The notes: generated by a model from the letters alone, not told the origin. A stretch of 32,221 nt of DNA from an uncultured Bacilli bacterium (GCA_944358865.1 CALVRV010000016.1:1-32221), one strand, 5' to 3'; positions 16,266 to 25,286 are shown, numbered from the stretch's first letter. Translations and numbers: made by a program.

Positions 16266-17417
16266 ATGGAAAAAACACTACGTTATGGTATGGTTGGAGG
16301 CGATTTAAAAGCCTTCATTGGTGAAGTACATAGAAAAGCTATTAATTTTGATACAAGAGCAAAATTAGTTGCAGGTTGTTTCTCTATTGACCCTGTATTA
16401 GGTAAAGAAACCGCGATTGCTTATGGTGTCGATATGTCAAGAAATTATCTTGATTATAAAGAAATGGCCGAAAAAGAATCTCAAAGAGAAGATGGTATTG
16501 ATTGGGTCAGTATTTGTACTCCTAACTTCTTACATTATCAAGTTGCTAAAGAATTCTTATTACACAACATCAATGTTGTTTGTGAAAAACCTCTTTGCTT
16601 TACAATTGAAGAAGCTGAAGAATTAGAAAAAATAGCTAAAGAAAGAGATTTAGTATTCGCTATTACATATACTTATACCGGTTATACAATGGTTAAAGTT
16701 GCCCGTGAAATGATTAGAAAGGGTGAAATTGGTAAAGTTGTTAATATTAATGTTGAATACGCTCAAGATTGGTTAGTTAATTCTTTAGATCCAAAAAATC
16801 AAAAAGCAACAACATTAAGCGTTTGGAGAAGCGATCCTAAATATTCTGGTATCTCTAATTGCATTGGCGATATTGGCACTCATGCTGAAAATATCATCCA
16901 TTATTTAACTGGTTTTGATATCAAACGTTTAGTTTGCACAACAGATAATTATGGAATGGCTCTCGACTTAAATGCTAATATGATTTTAGAATATGAAAAT
17001 GGTGTTAGAGCATCCTTATGGTGTTCACAAGTTGCATGCGGTCATCTTAATGGCTTAGTATTTAGAATCTATGGTGAAAAGGGTTCGATTGTTTGGGCTC
17101 AAGAACATCCAGATTATCTATCTGTTACTCCAACTGGTGAACCTACTCAAACATGGGCAAGAGGAGCCTCATATACGATGAAATATGATGCTGGACATTA
17201 TTCAAGAATTCCAGTTGGTCATCCTGAAGGTTTAGTTATTGCCTTTGCTAATATTTATAAAAATGTCATTACGACAATTCTTAAAAAGAAAAATCACGAA
17301 ACCGTTACTGAAGCTGACTTAGATTTCCAAAACGTCACTAACGGTGTCGATGGTGTTAAATTCATCCACAAAGCCATTGAATCTTCAAAAGAAGGCAAGT
17401 GGGTTGAATATAAATAA
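16266..17417 (+). CDS. Gfo/Idh/MocA family NAD(P)-dependent oxidoreductase
   Basis: A 383-aa dehydrogenase. The N-terminal Rossmann fold begins RYGMVGGDLKAFIG (6-19). The family motif EKP is at about 107-109 (VVCEKPLCF), and the C-terminal alpha/beta domain contains DIGTHAENIIHYLTG with the conserved Asp/His pair. It oxidises or reduces a sugar, polyol or their derivatives with NAD(H) or NADP(H). The start is placed at the second Met (16266), since the GAGG at 16255-16258 is too close to the ATG at 16260. Pairing with the isomerase/epimerase suggests a two-step oxidation-isomerisation route. No terminator follows, so read-through into the transporter genes is possible, although these also have a promoter-like region. 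Confidence 0.9.
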   Translation: MEKTLRYGMVGGDLKAFIGEVHRKAINFDTRAKLVAGCFSIDPVLGKETAIAYGVDMSRNYLDYKEMAEKESQREDGIDWVSICTPNFLHYQVAKEFLLHNINVVCEKPLCFTIEEAEELEKIAKERDLVFAITYTYTGYTMVKVAREMIRKGEIGKVVNINVEYAQDWLVNSLDPKNQKATTLSVWRSDPKYSGISNCIGDIGTHAENIIHYLTGFDIKRLVCTTDNYGMALDLNANMILEYENGVRASLWCSQVACGHLNGLVFRIYGEKGSIVWAQEHPDYLSVTPTGEPTQTWARGASYTMKYDAGHYSRIPVGHPEGLVIAFANIYKNVITTILKKKNHETVTEADLDFQNVTNGVDGVKFIHKAIESSKEGKWVEYK

Positions 17418-17423
17418 TTAGGT

Positions 17424-17461
17424 TTGACGGGTTTAATAAACCCTATAAATAGAAATTTCTA
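17424..17461 (+). promoter_or_regulatory. Probable internal promoter with two palindromes, before the binding-protein gene
   Basis: TTGACG (17424-17429) is followed after 16 bp by TAAATA (17446-17451). A perfect palindrome, GGGTTT-AAT-AAACCC (17429-17443), fills the spacer, and a second, TAGAAATTTCTA (17450-17461), covers the -10/start region. Both could be operators or, in RNA, a stabilising hairpin. AAGGAGG (17471-17477) is the SD of the next gene. Confidence 0.5.
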
Positions 17462-17487
17462 TATATAAAAAAGGAGGAAAAATTTCT

Positions 17488-18561
17488 ATGAAAACAACAA
17501 AATTAGCCGGCTTAGCAGCAGTAGCGATGTTAGTTGGCTCACTTGCTGGTTGTGATACTGGAAAACCACAAGTCATGATTTTAGTACCATCCGCTGACCA
17601 TGGTTGGACTGGTGCAGTATTAACTAACGCAAGAGACTATGCAAATGAATTAAATGCTAATGGTGATGCAGAATACGAATACGTTGTTCAAACTTCTGAT
17701 TCATCTGAACAACAAGTCTTACAAATGCAAGACTTAGTTGCTCGTGCAGGTTCAGTTGCTGGTGTCGTTACACTTCCATGGGACTCTGGTGCTAGAACTG
17801 GTGTTGAAGCTTTAGCAAACGCTAGCATTCCATTTGTCGTTGTTGACCGTGTTATTACTGATAGTGACATTATCAATAACTCTGAATATTGGGTTGGCGA
17901 TGTCCGTGGTAACAACGAAATGATTGGTGAATTAACCGCAAAAACATTTATCGAACAATATGATTTGCAAAAAGATGAAAAAATCTTAGTTATTCCTGGC
18001 GATAACTCCTCTGTGCCTACAGCTCGTAACGATGGTTTCAAATCCGTTTTAAAAGAAAATGGCTGGAGTGATGAAGAAATTAAAGCTGCATGGGATGAAC
18101 TTCCATCTACTGGTTGGTCAAGAGCAACTGCAGCTAAAAACTTTGAAGCCTGGTTAGCAAGAGTTTACTCTAACGGCACATTAGATCAATATCGTTTAGT
18201 CTTTACACATGACTCTGAATGTTCAATGGGTGTCTTAGAAAAATTAGCAGATACTACTTCCGAACTTAGTGCTGAAGCAAAAACTGCTTTCGGTCAACAA
18301 ATTGATGTTATCGCTTCTTCTTCTGGATTAAACGAAATGTATCAAGTCATTAAAGGCGAACATCCAAGACAAGCTGAATTTGATAAATACGTCGCAGATG
18401 TCGATTTCTTTGATGTTACTTATCCACCATCAATGATTAGAAATGGCGTCGATGCCATGAACGATTATTTAGAAGACGGCACTCACATTGCTAATCACGA
18501 CCTCGTTATTCCTGTCGAAGTTGTTGATAAAGACAATGTTGCCAATTTCACTGGCTTCTAA
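17488..18561 (+). CDS. Sugar ABC transporter substrate-binding lipoprotein
   Basis: A 357-aa lipoprotein: signal peptide 1-21 with lipobox SLAGC and acylated Cys22, then a two-lobed periplasmic-binding-protein fold of the ribose/xylose class. Segments that line the sugar site in this class are visible: SADHGWTGAV (about 33-42), PWDSGART, FVVVDRV, DNSSVPTARNDGF and a hinge region THDSEC. It delivers the sugar to the ATPase/permease that follow. It has the strongest SD of the cluster and more C-ending codons than neighbouring genes, consistent with high expression. It is followed by an intercistronic hairpin, typical for a binding protein made in excess over the membrane parts. With xylA/xylB downstream, xylose or a xylose-containing sugar is the likely ligand, though this is context only. 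Confidence 0.9.
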   Translation: MKTTKLAGLAAVAMLVGSLAGCDTGKPQVMILVPSADHGWTGAVLTNARDYANELNANGDAEYEYVVQTSDSSEQQVLQMQDLVARAGSVAGVVTLPWDSGARTGVEALANASIPFVVVDRVITDSDIINNSEYWVGDVRGNNEMIGELTAKTFIEQYDLQKDEKILVIPGDNSSVPTARNDGFKSVLKENGWSDEEIKAAWDELPSTGWSRATAAKNFEAWLARVYSNGTLDQYRLVFTHDSECSMGVLEKLADTTSELSAEAKTAFGQQIDVIASSSGLNEMYQVIKGEHPRQAEFDKYVADVDFFDVTYPPSMIRNGVDAMNDYLEDGTHIANHDLVIPVEVVDKDNVANFTGF

Positions 18562-18599
18562 TCTAAAAAATAATTATTAAAAACTTAAGTTAAATTTTA

Positions 18600-18634
18600 T
18601 TGGAGGTTGTGTCTCGCTACAACATAACCTCCAA
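18600..18634 (+). promoter_or_regulatory. Intercistronic hairpin between binding protein and ATPase genes
   Basis: A strong stem, TTGGAGGTT (18600-18608) with AACCTCCAA (18626-18634), encloses a loop that can extend the helix through GTTGT/ACAAC. No T-run follows, so it is more likely a 3'-end stabiliser or partial attenuator that keeps binding-protein mRNA in excess than a full terminator. Confidence 0.7.
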
Positions 18635-18663
18635 TTGTTACGAAATAGGAAAGGAGAATATAA

Positions 18664-20163
18664 ATGGTTAAACTTGAAATGATTAATATCAACAAATCAT
18701 TCTTCGGTGTTCAAGTTTTACATAATGTTTCCTTAAAAGTTCATAAAGGCACTGTTCATGCTTTAATTGGTGAAAATGGTGCTGGTAAATCGACATTGAT
18801 GAACGTATTAGGTGGTGTCCATCAACCTGATTCAGGTATTATTAAAATTGATGGCAAAGAAACTGGCACTTTAAATGTTAATGCATCTGAAAAATTAGGT
18901 GTCGCTTTCGTCCACCAAGAGATAAACTTATTTAACGATTTAAAAGTTTATGAAAATATTTTCATCACTAAGGAAATTACTAAATTTGGTTGTATCAATG
19001 CTAAAAAAATGATAGAAATGTCAAATAATTTGTTTAAACAATTAGGTGTTGATATTGACGCTAACGAATTGGTGGCCAATTTATCAACTGGAAAAAAACA
19101 ATTACTTGAAATTTCTAAAGCACTATTTGCTAATGCTGATTTGTTTATTTTAGATGAACCTACAACAGCCTTATCAAATGAAGAAATTGATCACTTTTTC
19201 AATATTATTAATAATCTTAAAAAACAAGGCAAAACATTTATTTTTATTTCTCATAAAATGCCAGAAATATTTAAATTATGTGATGAATATACTGTTTTAA
19301 GAAACGGATATTATATTTCAAGTGGTAAAATTTCTGATACTACTCCTGAACAAGTAACCAAGGATATCGTCGGCCCTGGATATGATAGTACCGATTATTA
19401 TAAAAGAAGAAAACTAGGCGAAGTTGTGTTAGATTTAGTTAATTTTTCTGGTCCTGGTTTTAAAAATATTAATTTAAAAATAAGGAAAGGCGAAATCGTT
19501 GGATTTACAGGTTTGCAAGGTTCTGGTTCAAGTGAATTAATGCAGACTTTATTTGGAGTTAATCGCTCTAGTGGCGGTGACGTAATTGCTTTTGATAAAC
19601 AAATAACAAATAAATCAATTAAAAAAGTAATGCGAAATAAAGTTGGAATGGTTCCATCTAATAGAAAAGAAAATTCTGTTTTTGAATCGCTTTCTATTTT
19701 AGATAATACATCTGTGGCTTCAAATAATGTTAATAAAAACCCAATCTTTTCACCTCGAAAAGAAAGAAAATTATATGAAATTTATAAAAAACAATTAAAT
19801 ATTAAAGCTTCTTCTTCTAATGACTTGCTCGTATCTTTATCAGGCGGCAATCAACAAAAAGTTATCATTGGAAGATGGCTTAAAACTAACGCTGATATAT
19901 TATTACTTGATAATCCTACTCAAGGTATTGACGTAGGTGCAAAAAGTGAAATTTATAAATTATTATTGGAATTAGCAAGTCAAGGTAAAACAATTATCTT
20001 TAATACACTTGAAGTTCCTGAAATTATGAAGTGCGCTGATAGATGTTGCGTTTTCTATCATGGCACAATTGAAAAAATATTAGATCATGACGAAGTTAAT
20101 GAAGAAAGAGTCATGTATTATGCAACAAGCGCAAATAAAGCGGAGGTAGGTGCAAATGTTTAA
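18664..20163 (+). CDS. Sugar ABC transporter ATPase, two ABC domains (RbsA/XylG/MglA type)
   Basis: A 499-aa cytosolic ATPase with two fused nucleotide-binding domains. Domain 1 has Walker A GENGAGKST (36-44), signature-like STGKKQ, and Walker B LFILDEPTTALS. Domain 2 has a degenerate Walker A GLQGSGSSEL (about 284) lacking the Lys, an intact signature LSGGNQQK (about 392), and LLLDNPTQGIDVGAK (about 414) with Asn in place of the catalytic Glu. Asymmetry of this kind is normal for the CUT2 family, where domain 2 is the weak site. AAAGGAG precedes the ATG. The gene overlaps the permease gene by 8 bp, so the pair is translationally coupled. It powers uptake of the sugar captured by the lipoprotein upstream. 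Confidence 0.93.
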   Translation: MVKLEMININKSFFGVQVLHNVSLKVHKGTVHALIGENGAGKSTLMNVLGGVHQPDSGIIKIDGKETGTLNVNASEKLGVAFVHQEINLFNDLKVYENIFITKEITKFGCINAKKMIEMSNNLFKQLGVDIDANELVANLSTGKKQLLEISKALFANADLFILDEPTTALSNEEIDHFFNIINNLKKQGKTFIFISHKMPEIFKLCDEYTVLRNGYYISSGKISDTTPEQVTKDIVGPGYDSTDYYKRRKLGEVVLDLVNFSGPGFKNINLKIRKGEIVGFTGLQGSGSSELMQTLFGVNRSSGGDVIAFDKQITNKSIKKVMRNKVGMVPSNRKENSVFESLSILDNTSVASNNVNKNPIFSPRKERKLYEIYKKQLNIKASSSNDLLVSLSGGNQQKVIIGRWLKTNADILLLDNPTQGIDVGAKSEIYKLLLELASQGKTIIFNTLEVPEIMKCADRCCVFYHGTIEKILDHDEVNEERVMYYATSANKAEVGANV

Positions 20164-22186
20164 TCCTTTTTTAAGAGATGATACCTATTTTAAAAATGGG
20201 GAATCATTTAAAAGAAGAATAACAGGAAAAGAATTTGGTTCCAGTTTAAAAAACTTTTTTAAAGTTAGTTGGTCTAAAGCAAATTTTATTTACATTTTCC
20301 TTGTTGTTTTACTTATTTATATTTTTTCAACAATTAGATATTTTAATTGGGCGATGTTTACAGGTATTTTTACATCAACTATTATGGTAGGTATTGTAGC
20401 TGTTGGCATGGGGCTTATCATATTGCTTGGTGAAATTGATTTATCTGTTGGTAGCATGTATGCACTAAGCATTATTTTGGCGATATTTTGCTATAATTCA
20501 ACCATTGTTTCGACCGGGAATACCTTATTAGGCTTCTTTGTGTGTTTGCTAGTTGCCATTTTTTCTGGGGTAATATTTGGCTTTATAAACGGTTTCTTTA
20601 TTGGTATTTTAAAAATGCCATCATTTATTGTCACTTTAGCGACAATGTTAATTTATCGTAGCGTTGGTCAATATATAGGCGACGTCGTTAGAACAAATGC
20701 TAACACCTCGAGCTGGGTTAATGGTTCTATTTTTAATATGTTAAATTATGGGCCTGATTTTAATAACTGGGTTCGTGAATTAGGTGTCGCTCAATGGGCT
20801 GCGATTACTTTGCCCACCCTCTTATTTATTTTAACTGCCGTTTTAATTTGGGCGATGACAAAATATACTAAATTTGGTCGTAAAATTTACGCTGTTGGTA
20901 GTAATCCTAAAGCTGCTGGTCTTGTTGGTATTAAATCTAATTGGATGAAAACTATTGTTTTCTCTATTGCTGGCGCCTTAGTTGGCTTTGCTGCATTTTT
21001 ACATATTGCCACTAGAGGTAATGTTGACTGTGCAACAAGTGGCAATTCTTATGAATTATACGCTATTGCTTCTGTTGTTTTAGGCGGTATTGCTATGAGT
21101 GGTGGTCGAGGCACTATTATCGGTGTAATTTTTGGTGCTGCAGCATTCCAAACCATCGATAAAATTATTGCTGCATTGAATTTAAATCCATTCTTAAACG
21201 ACGCTATCAAAGGCGGAATTTTAATTGTAGCTATTTTATTACAAGTTATTCATTTTGATAAACAATTTTATGTATCTTTATTACAAAAACTTAATGTTAT
21301 ATTTACACCTAACAAGGATTTAATTCTTGAAGCAAAATATAAAACCGAATGCGAAAACTTAGAAAAACTTTATACTAACAAAATTAACAAAGTTAATCAT
21401 TCAAAATTAAGTGAAGAAGAAATTGCTGCAAAAATTAATGGCTTATTAGATGAAAAAGAAGCTAAACTTCTTGATTTGAAAAATAAATATGATGTTTTGA
21501 TTGAAAAAGCTAAAGTTGAAGCTAAAGTTCACGACGAAAAAGAAGAACTTAAAGCAAAAATTAAAACTAAAAAACATGAAATTTTAAATCAAAAACAATA
21601 TGATATTTATTTATTAAATAATAAGAAAAAAGAACTTTCTCCATGGCAAGGTGATTATTATAAATTTGAAAAACAATTAAGTCTAGAACACGCTAAACTT
21701 GCATATAATAATAATCAAGACATCCTTGAATATAAATCTAGATTTGGTATGGATGCTAAACAAATTGAATCTTTAAGAGAATTTATATTACCTTATGCCG
21801 GCGAAAATAAAGATAAAATTAATGCTGAATATGATGCGAAATTAGCAAAATATAATGCCTATCAAGAAAAAATTAATCAAGTAAAAGTCAAACTTGAAGC
21901 ATCTAATAAAGATTTGATTGAAAAATTAAATAATTCTTATGATGCTAAAATTGAAAAGGCTGTTTCTAAAGACGAACAAAATAATGAACAATATAAAGTT
22001 AAAAAACAATCTTTAGAACAAAAAGAAAAAGATAAATTAGCCTTAAAAGAGCAAAAAGTTAAAGATAAAGCGGATCGTAAAGCTCAAAAAGAAGCTTTAA
22101 AAGCTGAAAATAATGCTCATAAAGAAGAAGTTGAAAAACAACTTAACAAACGTTTAGAAACAATTATTAAAAATAGAAAAAAATAA
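20156..22186 (+). CDS. Sugar ABC transporter permease with long C-terminal coiled-coil tail
   Basis: A 676-aa protein. Residues about 35-380 are a CUT2 (RbsC/XylH-type) permease with 8-10 TM helices and the hallmarks GEIDLSVGSM (about 96-105), KMPSFIVTLATM, GSNPKAAGLVGI (a cytosolic loop) and GGIAMSGGRGTIIG. Family members normally end here. This one continues for about 290 residues that are highly charged, rich in Lys, Glu, Asn and Gln, lack TM segments and show long heptad-like helices (for example KLSEEEIAAKINGLLDEKEA; QSLEQKEKDKLALKEQK), ending KNRKK. The frame is open and codon use continuous, so it is a real extension and not a frameshift. Starting at ATG 20156 gives proper spacing from CGGAGG; the longer frame uses a GTG only 3 bp from the SD. 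The tail should be cytosolic. Confidence 0.9.
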   Translation: MFNPFLRDDTYFKNGESFKRRITGKEFGSSLKNFFKVSWSKANFIYIFLVVLLIYIFSTIRYFNWAMFTGIFTSTIMVGIVAVGMGLIILLGEIDLSVGSMYALSIILAIFCYNSTIVSTGNTLLGFFVCLLVAIFSGVIFGFINGFFIGILKMPSFIVTLATMLIYRSVGQYIGDVVRTNANTSSWVNGSIFNMLNYGPDFNNWVRELGVAQWAAITLPTLLFILTAVLIWAMTKYTKFGRKIYAVGSNPKAAGLVGIKSNWMKTIVFSIAGALVGFAAFLHIATRGNVDCATSGNSYELYAIASVVLGGIAMSGGRGTIIGVIFGAAAFQTIDKIIAALNLNPFLNDAIKGGILIVAILLQVIHFDKQFYVSLLQKLNVIFTPNKDLILEAKYKTECENLEKLYTNKINKVNHSKLSEEEIAAKINGLLDEKEAKLLDLKNKYDVLIEKAKVEAKVHDEKEELKAKIKTKKHEILNQKQYDIYLLNNKKKELSPWQGDYYKFEKQLSLEHAKLAYNNNQDILEYKSRFGMDAKQIESLREFILPYAGENKDKINAEYDAKLAKYNAYQEKINQVKVKLEASNKDLIEKLNNSYDAKIEKAVSKDEQNNEQYKVKKQSLEQKEKDKLALKEQKVKDKADRKAQKEALKAENNAHKEEVEKQLNKRLETIIKNRKK

Positions 22187-22248
22187 TCTTCATTTATATC
22201 TTTAAGATATAATTATTCTTCATTTATCTATAATTATAAATATCATAA

Positions 22249-22278
22249 TTGGCCTTTTAAAATATTAGTTAAGATAAT
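22249..22278 (+). promoter_or_regulatory. Possible xylA promoter
   Basis: TTGGCC (22249-22254) and GATAAT (22273-22278) are separated by 18 bp. The 142-bp gap before xylA also holds a perfect palindrome, ATATCTT-T-AAGATAT (22196-22210), and two copies of TCTTCATTTAT (22187-22197 and 22217-22227), 30 bp apart. Confidence 0.4.
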
Positions 22279-22282
22279 TATT

Positions 22283-22301
22283 ATTTTAGGTCGCTTAAAA
22301 T
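22283..22301 (+). promoter_or_regulatory. Candidate operator at the xylA transcription start
   Basis: ATTTTA (22283-22288) and TAAAAT (22296-22301) form an inverted repeat around GGTCGCT, placed where transcription from the predicted promoter would begin. It differs from known Bacillus XylR sites. AT-rich arms make chance occurrence possible. Confidence 0.25.
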
Positions 22302-22328
22302 CATAATAAAGAAAGGAAAAAATACATT

Positions 22329-23648
22329 ATGAAACGTTATGATGAAATTAAAAAAATCGAATATTTAGGACCAAATAGCAAGGAGCCATTTGCTTTTAAA
22401 TATTACAATCCTGATGAAGTAATTCATGGCAAAAAAATGAGAGAACATCTTAAATTTGCTCTTTCTTATTGGCACACTATCAATTATAGCGGTACCGATA
22501 TGTTTGGTGGTGATACTGAGGATAAAACTTTCTCAGAAGAAGATTTAATGAAAAGATATAAAGCAAAAGCGGATTTTGCTTTTGATTTAATGAATAAGCT
22601 TTCCATTGATTATTATTGCTTCCACGATGTTGACGTTTATCCTTATGATCCTAATGATTTGAAAAAATCTTTAAAGAATTTTAATGAAATTGTTGATTAT
22701 TTAGATGAATTACAAAAGAAATACAATAAAAAATTACTTTGGGCTACATCTAATAACTTTGGCGATAAAGCTTTTATGGCTGGTGCGGCAACCTCTCCTA
22801 ATGCTGATGTTTTTGCTTTAAGTGCTTTAAAAGTTAAAGCTGCATTAGATGCTAATATTAAATTAGGTGGTAGTTGTTATGTCTTCTGGGGTGGAAGAGA
22901 AGGATATGACACCTTATTAAATACTAATATGGGTTTAGAATTAGATAATATCGCTAAATTCTTTACCATGGCTCGTGATTATGCACGTAGCAAAGGATTT
23001 AAAGGTGATTTCTTATTAGAACCAAAACCAAAAGAACCAACCAAACATCAATATGACTTTGACGTTGCTACATGTTGTAATTTCTTAAGAACTTATAATT
23101 TATTAGGTGATTTTAAAGTTAATATTGAAGCAAACCACGCCACATTAGCAGGTCATACATTTGAACACGAATTAAGAACTGCTCGTGTTAATGGGGTTTT
23201 CTCTAGTATTGACGCTAACCAAGGTGATCCAATGTTAGGATGGGACACCGATCAATTCCCAACCAATATTTATGATACAGTTTATTGTATGTATGAAGTT
23301 ATTAAAGCGGGTGGATTTGTCAATGGTGGTCTTAACTTTGATGCTAAAACAAGAAGACAATCTAATACTTTTGAAGATATCTTATTAGCCTATATTGCTG
23401 GTATGGATACATTTGCTTTAGGTCTAAGACTTGCTTATAAACTCATTGATGATGGACGTATTGATGAATTTGTTAAAAATAGATATGCAAGTTATGATTC
23501 CGGCATCGGTTTAAAAATTAAAGAAGGCAAAACTACTTTAGAAGAATTAGCGGATTACGCCTTAAATAATCCTCATAAGATTACTGTCGAAAGTGGTAGA
23601 CAAGAATATCTTGAATCTATTATTAATAACGTTTTCTTTGAAAAATAA
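22329..23648 (+). CDS. xylA: Xylose isomerase (class II)
   Basis: A 439-aa enzyme converting D-xylose to D-xylulose, with the usual class II length. Active-site residues are present: His99 and Asp102 in [19 protein letters not shown] (187-196), metal ligands Glu231 ([13 protein letters not shown]), Glu267 and His270 ([12 protein letters not shown]), and Asp295, Asp306 and Asp308 (SIDANQGD and [10 protein letters not shown]). It is cytosolic and works directly with XylB, encoded 18 bp downstream. SD AAAGGA (22312-22317). Its presence behind the sugar ABC genes is the main reason to propose xylose as the transported sugar. Confidence 0.97.
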   Translation: MKRYDEIKKIEYLGPNSKEPFAFKYYNPDEVIHGKKMREHLKFALSYWHTINYSGTDMFGGDTEDKTFSEEDLMKRYKAKADFAFDLMNKLSIDYYCFHDVDVYPYDPNDLKKSLKNFNEIVDYLDELQKKYNKKLLWATSNNFGDKAFMAGAATSPNADVFALSALKVKAALDANIKLGGSCYVFWGGREGYDTLLNTNMGLELDNIAKFFTMARDYARSKGFKGDFLLEPKPKEPTKHQYDFDVATCCNFLRTYNLLGDFKVNIEANHATLAGHTFEHELRTARVNGVFSSIDANQGDPMLGWDTDQFPTNIYDTVYCMYEVIKAGGFVNGGLNFDAKTRRQSNTFEDILLAYIAGMDTFALGLRLAYKLIDDGRIDEFVKNRYASYDSGIGLKIKEGKTTLEELADYALNNPHKITVESGRQEYLESIINNVFFEK

Positions 23649-23666
23649 TATAAGTAGGTATTAATT

Positions 23667-25115
23667 ATGAAATATTATCTTGGTATCGATTTAGGAACTA
23701 GTTCTATTAAATTGTCTTTAGCGGATGAAAAAGGGAATATTTTAGACAGTGCTTCTAAAGATTATCCTTTATATCTTCCAAAAGTCAATTGGTCTGAGCA
23801 AGATCCTAATTTATGGTATCAAGCAATGCTTATTTGTTTTGATAAATTAAACGAAAAACACAATTTAAAAGATGTTTGTAGTTTATCATTTTCTGGACAA
23901 ATGCATGGTTTAGTTATTCTTGATGAAAATGATAATGTGATAAGAAATGCCATATTATGGAACGATTCAAGAACAACAAAACAAGTTGATTATTTAAATA
24001 ATGTTATTGGCAAAGATAATCTTATCAAATATACCTCTAATATTGCTTTATGTGGCTTTACTGCTCCTAAAGTTTTATGGGTGTATGAAAATGAGAAAGA
24101 TAATTTTGATAAAATTAAAAAAATTATGCTTCCAAAAGATTATCTTGCCTATAAATTAAGTGGAAATTTCGCAAGCGATGTTTCGGATTTAAGTGGAACA
24201 TTATATTTTGATGTCAAAAATAATGATTATTCAGATGATATGTTAAAAATTTTACATATTAATCGCAATATGTTACCTAAAATATATAACTCTTATGATG
24301 TTGTTGGAACATTAAAAGAAGATTTAGAGGAATTAACCCACTTATCAAAAAATTGTAAAATCGTTATTGGTGGTGGAGATCAAGCAATAGGAGCAACTGG
24401 GACAAATACTTTAGTCGAAAAAGAAATATCTATTTCTTTAGGAACATCAGGTGTTGTTTTTGCTCCAGTTGATTCTTATCGTTATGATAAATTAGGTCGA
24501 GTACATTGTTTTAGACATACGACCGGTAAATTCCATTTAATGGGTTGCACTTTAGCGGCAATGGGATCTTTAAAATGGTATATGGAAGATATCTTACAAA
24601 CAAAAGATTATTCTTTGATTGATCAACTTCCTGATGAGATTAGCGATATCTTATTTTTACCTTATTTAATGGGTGAAAGATCACCTATTAATGATCCTGA
24701 CGCAAGCGGATATTTAACTAATTTAAAATTATCACATAGTCGCTTAGATATTTTAAAAGCTGTTATTGAAGGAATATGTTTCTCTTTATATCACAATTAT
24801 AAAGTAATGGTTGAAGATGGAATTATTGCTAATAGCGCTAGAGTTATTGGTGGTGGAACTAAATCTAAAAACACTATTCAAATATTAGCGGATATATTCG
24901 GAATTAAAATTAAAACTATTAATTCTAGTGATGGTGGTGCACTTGGTGCGATTATATGCGCAATGGTTGGAGATGGTTTATATAAAGATGTTACAGCTGC
25001 TGCTAGTGCATTAATTAAAGATAAAGAAATTTTTTATCCAAACTTAGATAAACATCTACAATATGAAGAAAAATTTAATAAATATCTTAATTTATATTTA
25101 AGAAATAAAAATTAG
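23667..25115 (+). CDS. xylB: Xylulokinase (FGGY family)
   Basis: A 482-aa kinase that phosphorylates D-xylulose to xylulose-5-phosphate, feeding the pentose phosphate or phosphoketolase route. FGGY landmarks: GIDLGTSSIKLSL (5-17), SFSGQMHGLVILD (about 74-86) with the Met-His-Gly that contacts xylulose, ILWNDSRT, then GGGDQAIGATGTN (the catalytic Asp follows GGG), GTSGVVFAP and the C-terminal VIGGGTKSKNTIQILADI ATP-binding helix. It follows xylA directly, and the SD is weak (TAGGT), so coupled translation is likely. It ends the operon: a hairpin and a terminator follow. Confidence 0.96.
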   Translation: MKYYLGIDLGTSSIKLSLADEKGNILDSASKDYPLYLPKVNWSEQDPNLWYQAMLICFDKLNEKHNLKDVCSLSFSGQMHGLVILDENDNVIRNAILWNDSRTTKQVDYLNNVIGKDNLIKYTSNIALCGFTAPKVLWVYENEKDNFDKIKKIMLPKDYLAYKLSGNFASDVSDLSGTLYFDVKNNDYSDDMLKILHINRNMLPKIYNSYDVVGTLKEDLEELTHLSKNCKIVIGGGDQAIGATGTNTLVEKEISISLGTSGVVFAPVDSYRYDKLGRVHCFRHTTGKFHLMGCTLAAMGSLKWYMEDILQTKDYSLIDQLPDEISDILFLPYLMGERSPINDPDASGYLTNLKLSHSRLDILKAVIEGICFSLYHNYKVMVEDGIIANSARVIGGGTKSKNTIQILADIFGIKIKTINSSDGGALGAIICAMVGDGLYKDVTAAASALIKDKEIFYPNLDKHLQYEEKFNKYLNLYLRNKN

Positions 25116-25122
25116 ACTAAAA

Positions 25123-25172
25123 GAAGAGCGGGAGCCTCCTTGTAAAAAATGATGTGTATGTTTCCGCTCTTC
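25123..25172 (+). other. Large hairpin with CCTCCTT loop after xylB (possible 3'-UTR RNA)
   Basis: A 9-bp perfect stem (GAAGAGCGG 25123-25131 with CCGCTCTTC 25164-25172), extendable by G-T and A-T pairs, encloses a loop holding CCTCCTT (25135-25141 region). That loop is complementary to Shine-Dalgarno sequences. No T-run follows directly; the true terminator comes later. C-rich single-stranded loops of this kind occur in Gram-positive regulatory RNAs, so this could be part of a 3'-derived small RNA. That is inference. Confidence 0.45.
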
Positions 25173-25181
25173 GTGATACTT

Positions 25182-25218
25182 TTTAAAAAAATAGCATGAG
25201 CAAATCTCATGTTTTTTT
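25182..25218 (+). terminator. Rho-independent terminator of the xyl operon
   Basis: The short stem CATGAG (25195-25200) pairs with CTCATG (25206-25211) over a CAAAT loop and is followed by seven T's; an A-run lies upstream. Confidence 0.8.
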
Positions 25219-25286
25219 ATTTTAAAATAGACAAATTTTATAAAATTAACTGCAAAACCTTAATATTTTTAATAATTTTGAATAAA

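Noticed and set aside
16063-18041. Minus-strand frames within the isomerase and binding-protein genes, and a + frame inside the oxidoreductase
   Set aside because: Each lies fully within a well-supported gene and shows no protein-like motif.
18614-18623. CGCTACAAC in the intercistronic hairpin matches the end of the CRISPR repeat
   Set aside because: Only nine bases match, the rest of the repeat is absent, and the match is explained by the hairpin loop; it is not a tracrRNA anti-repeat.
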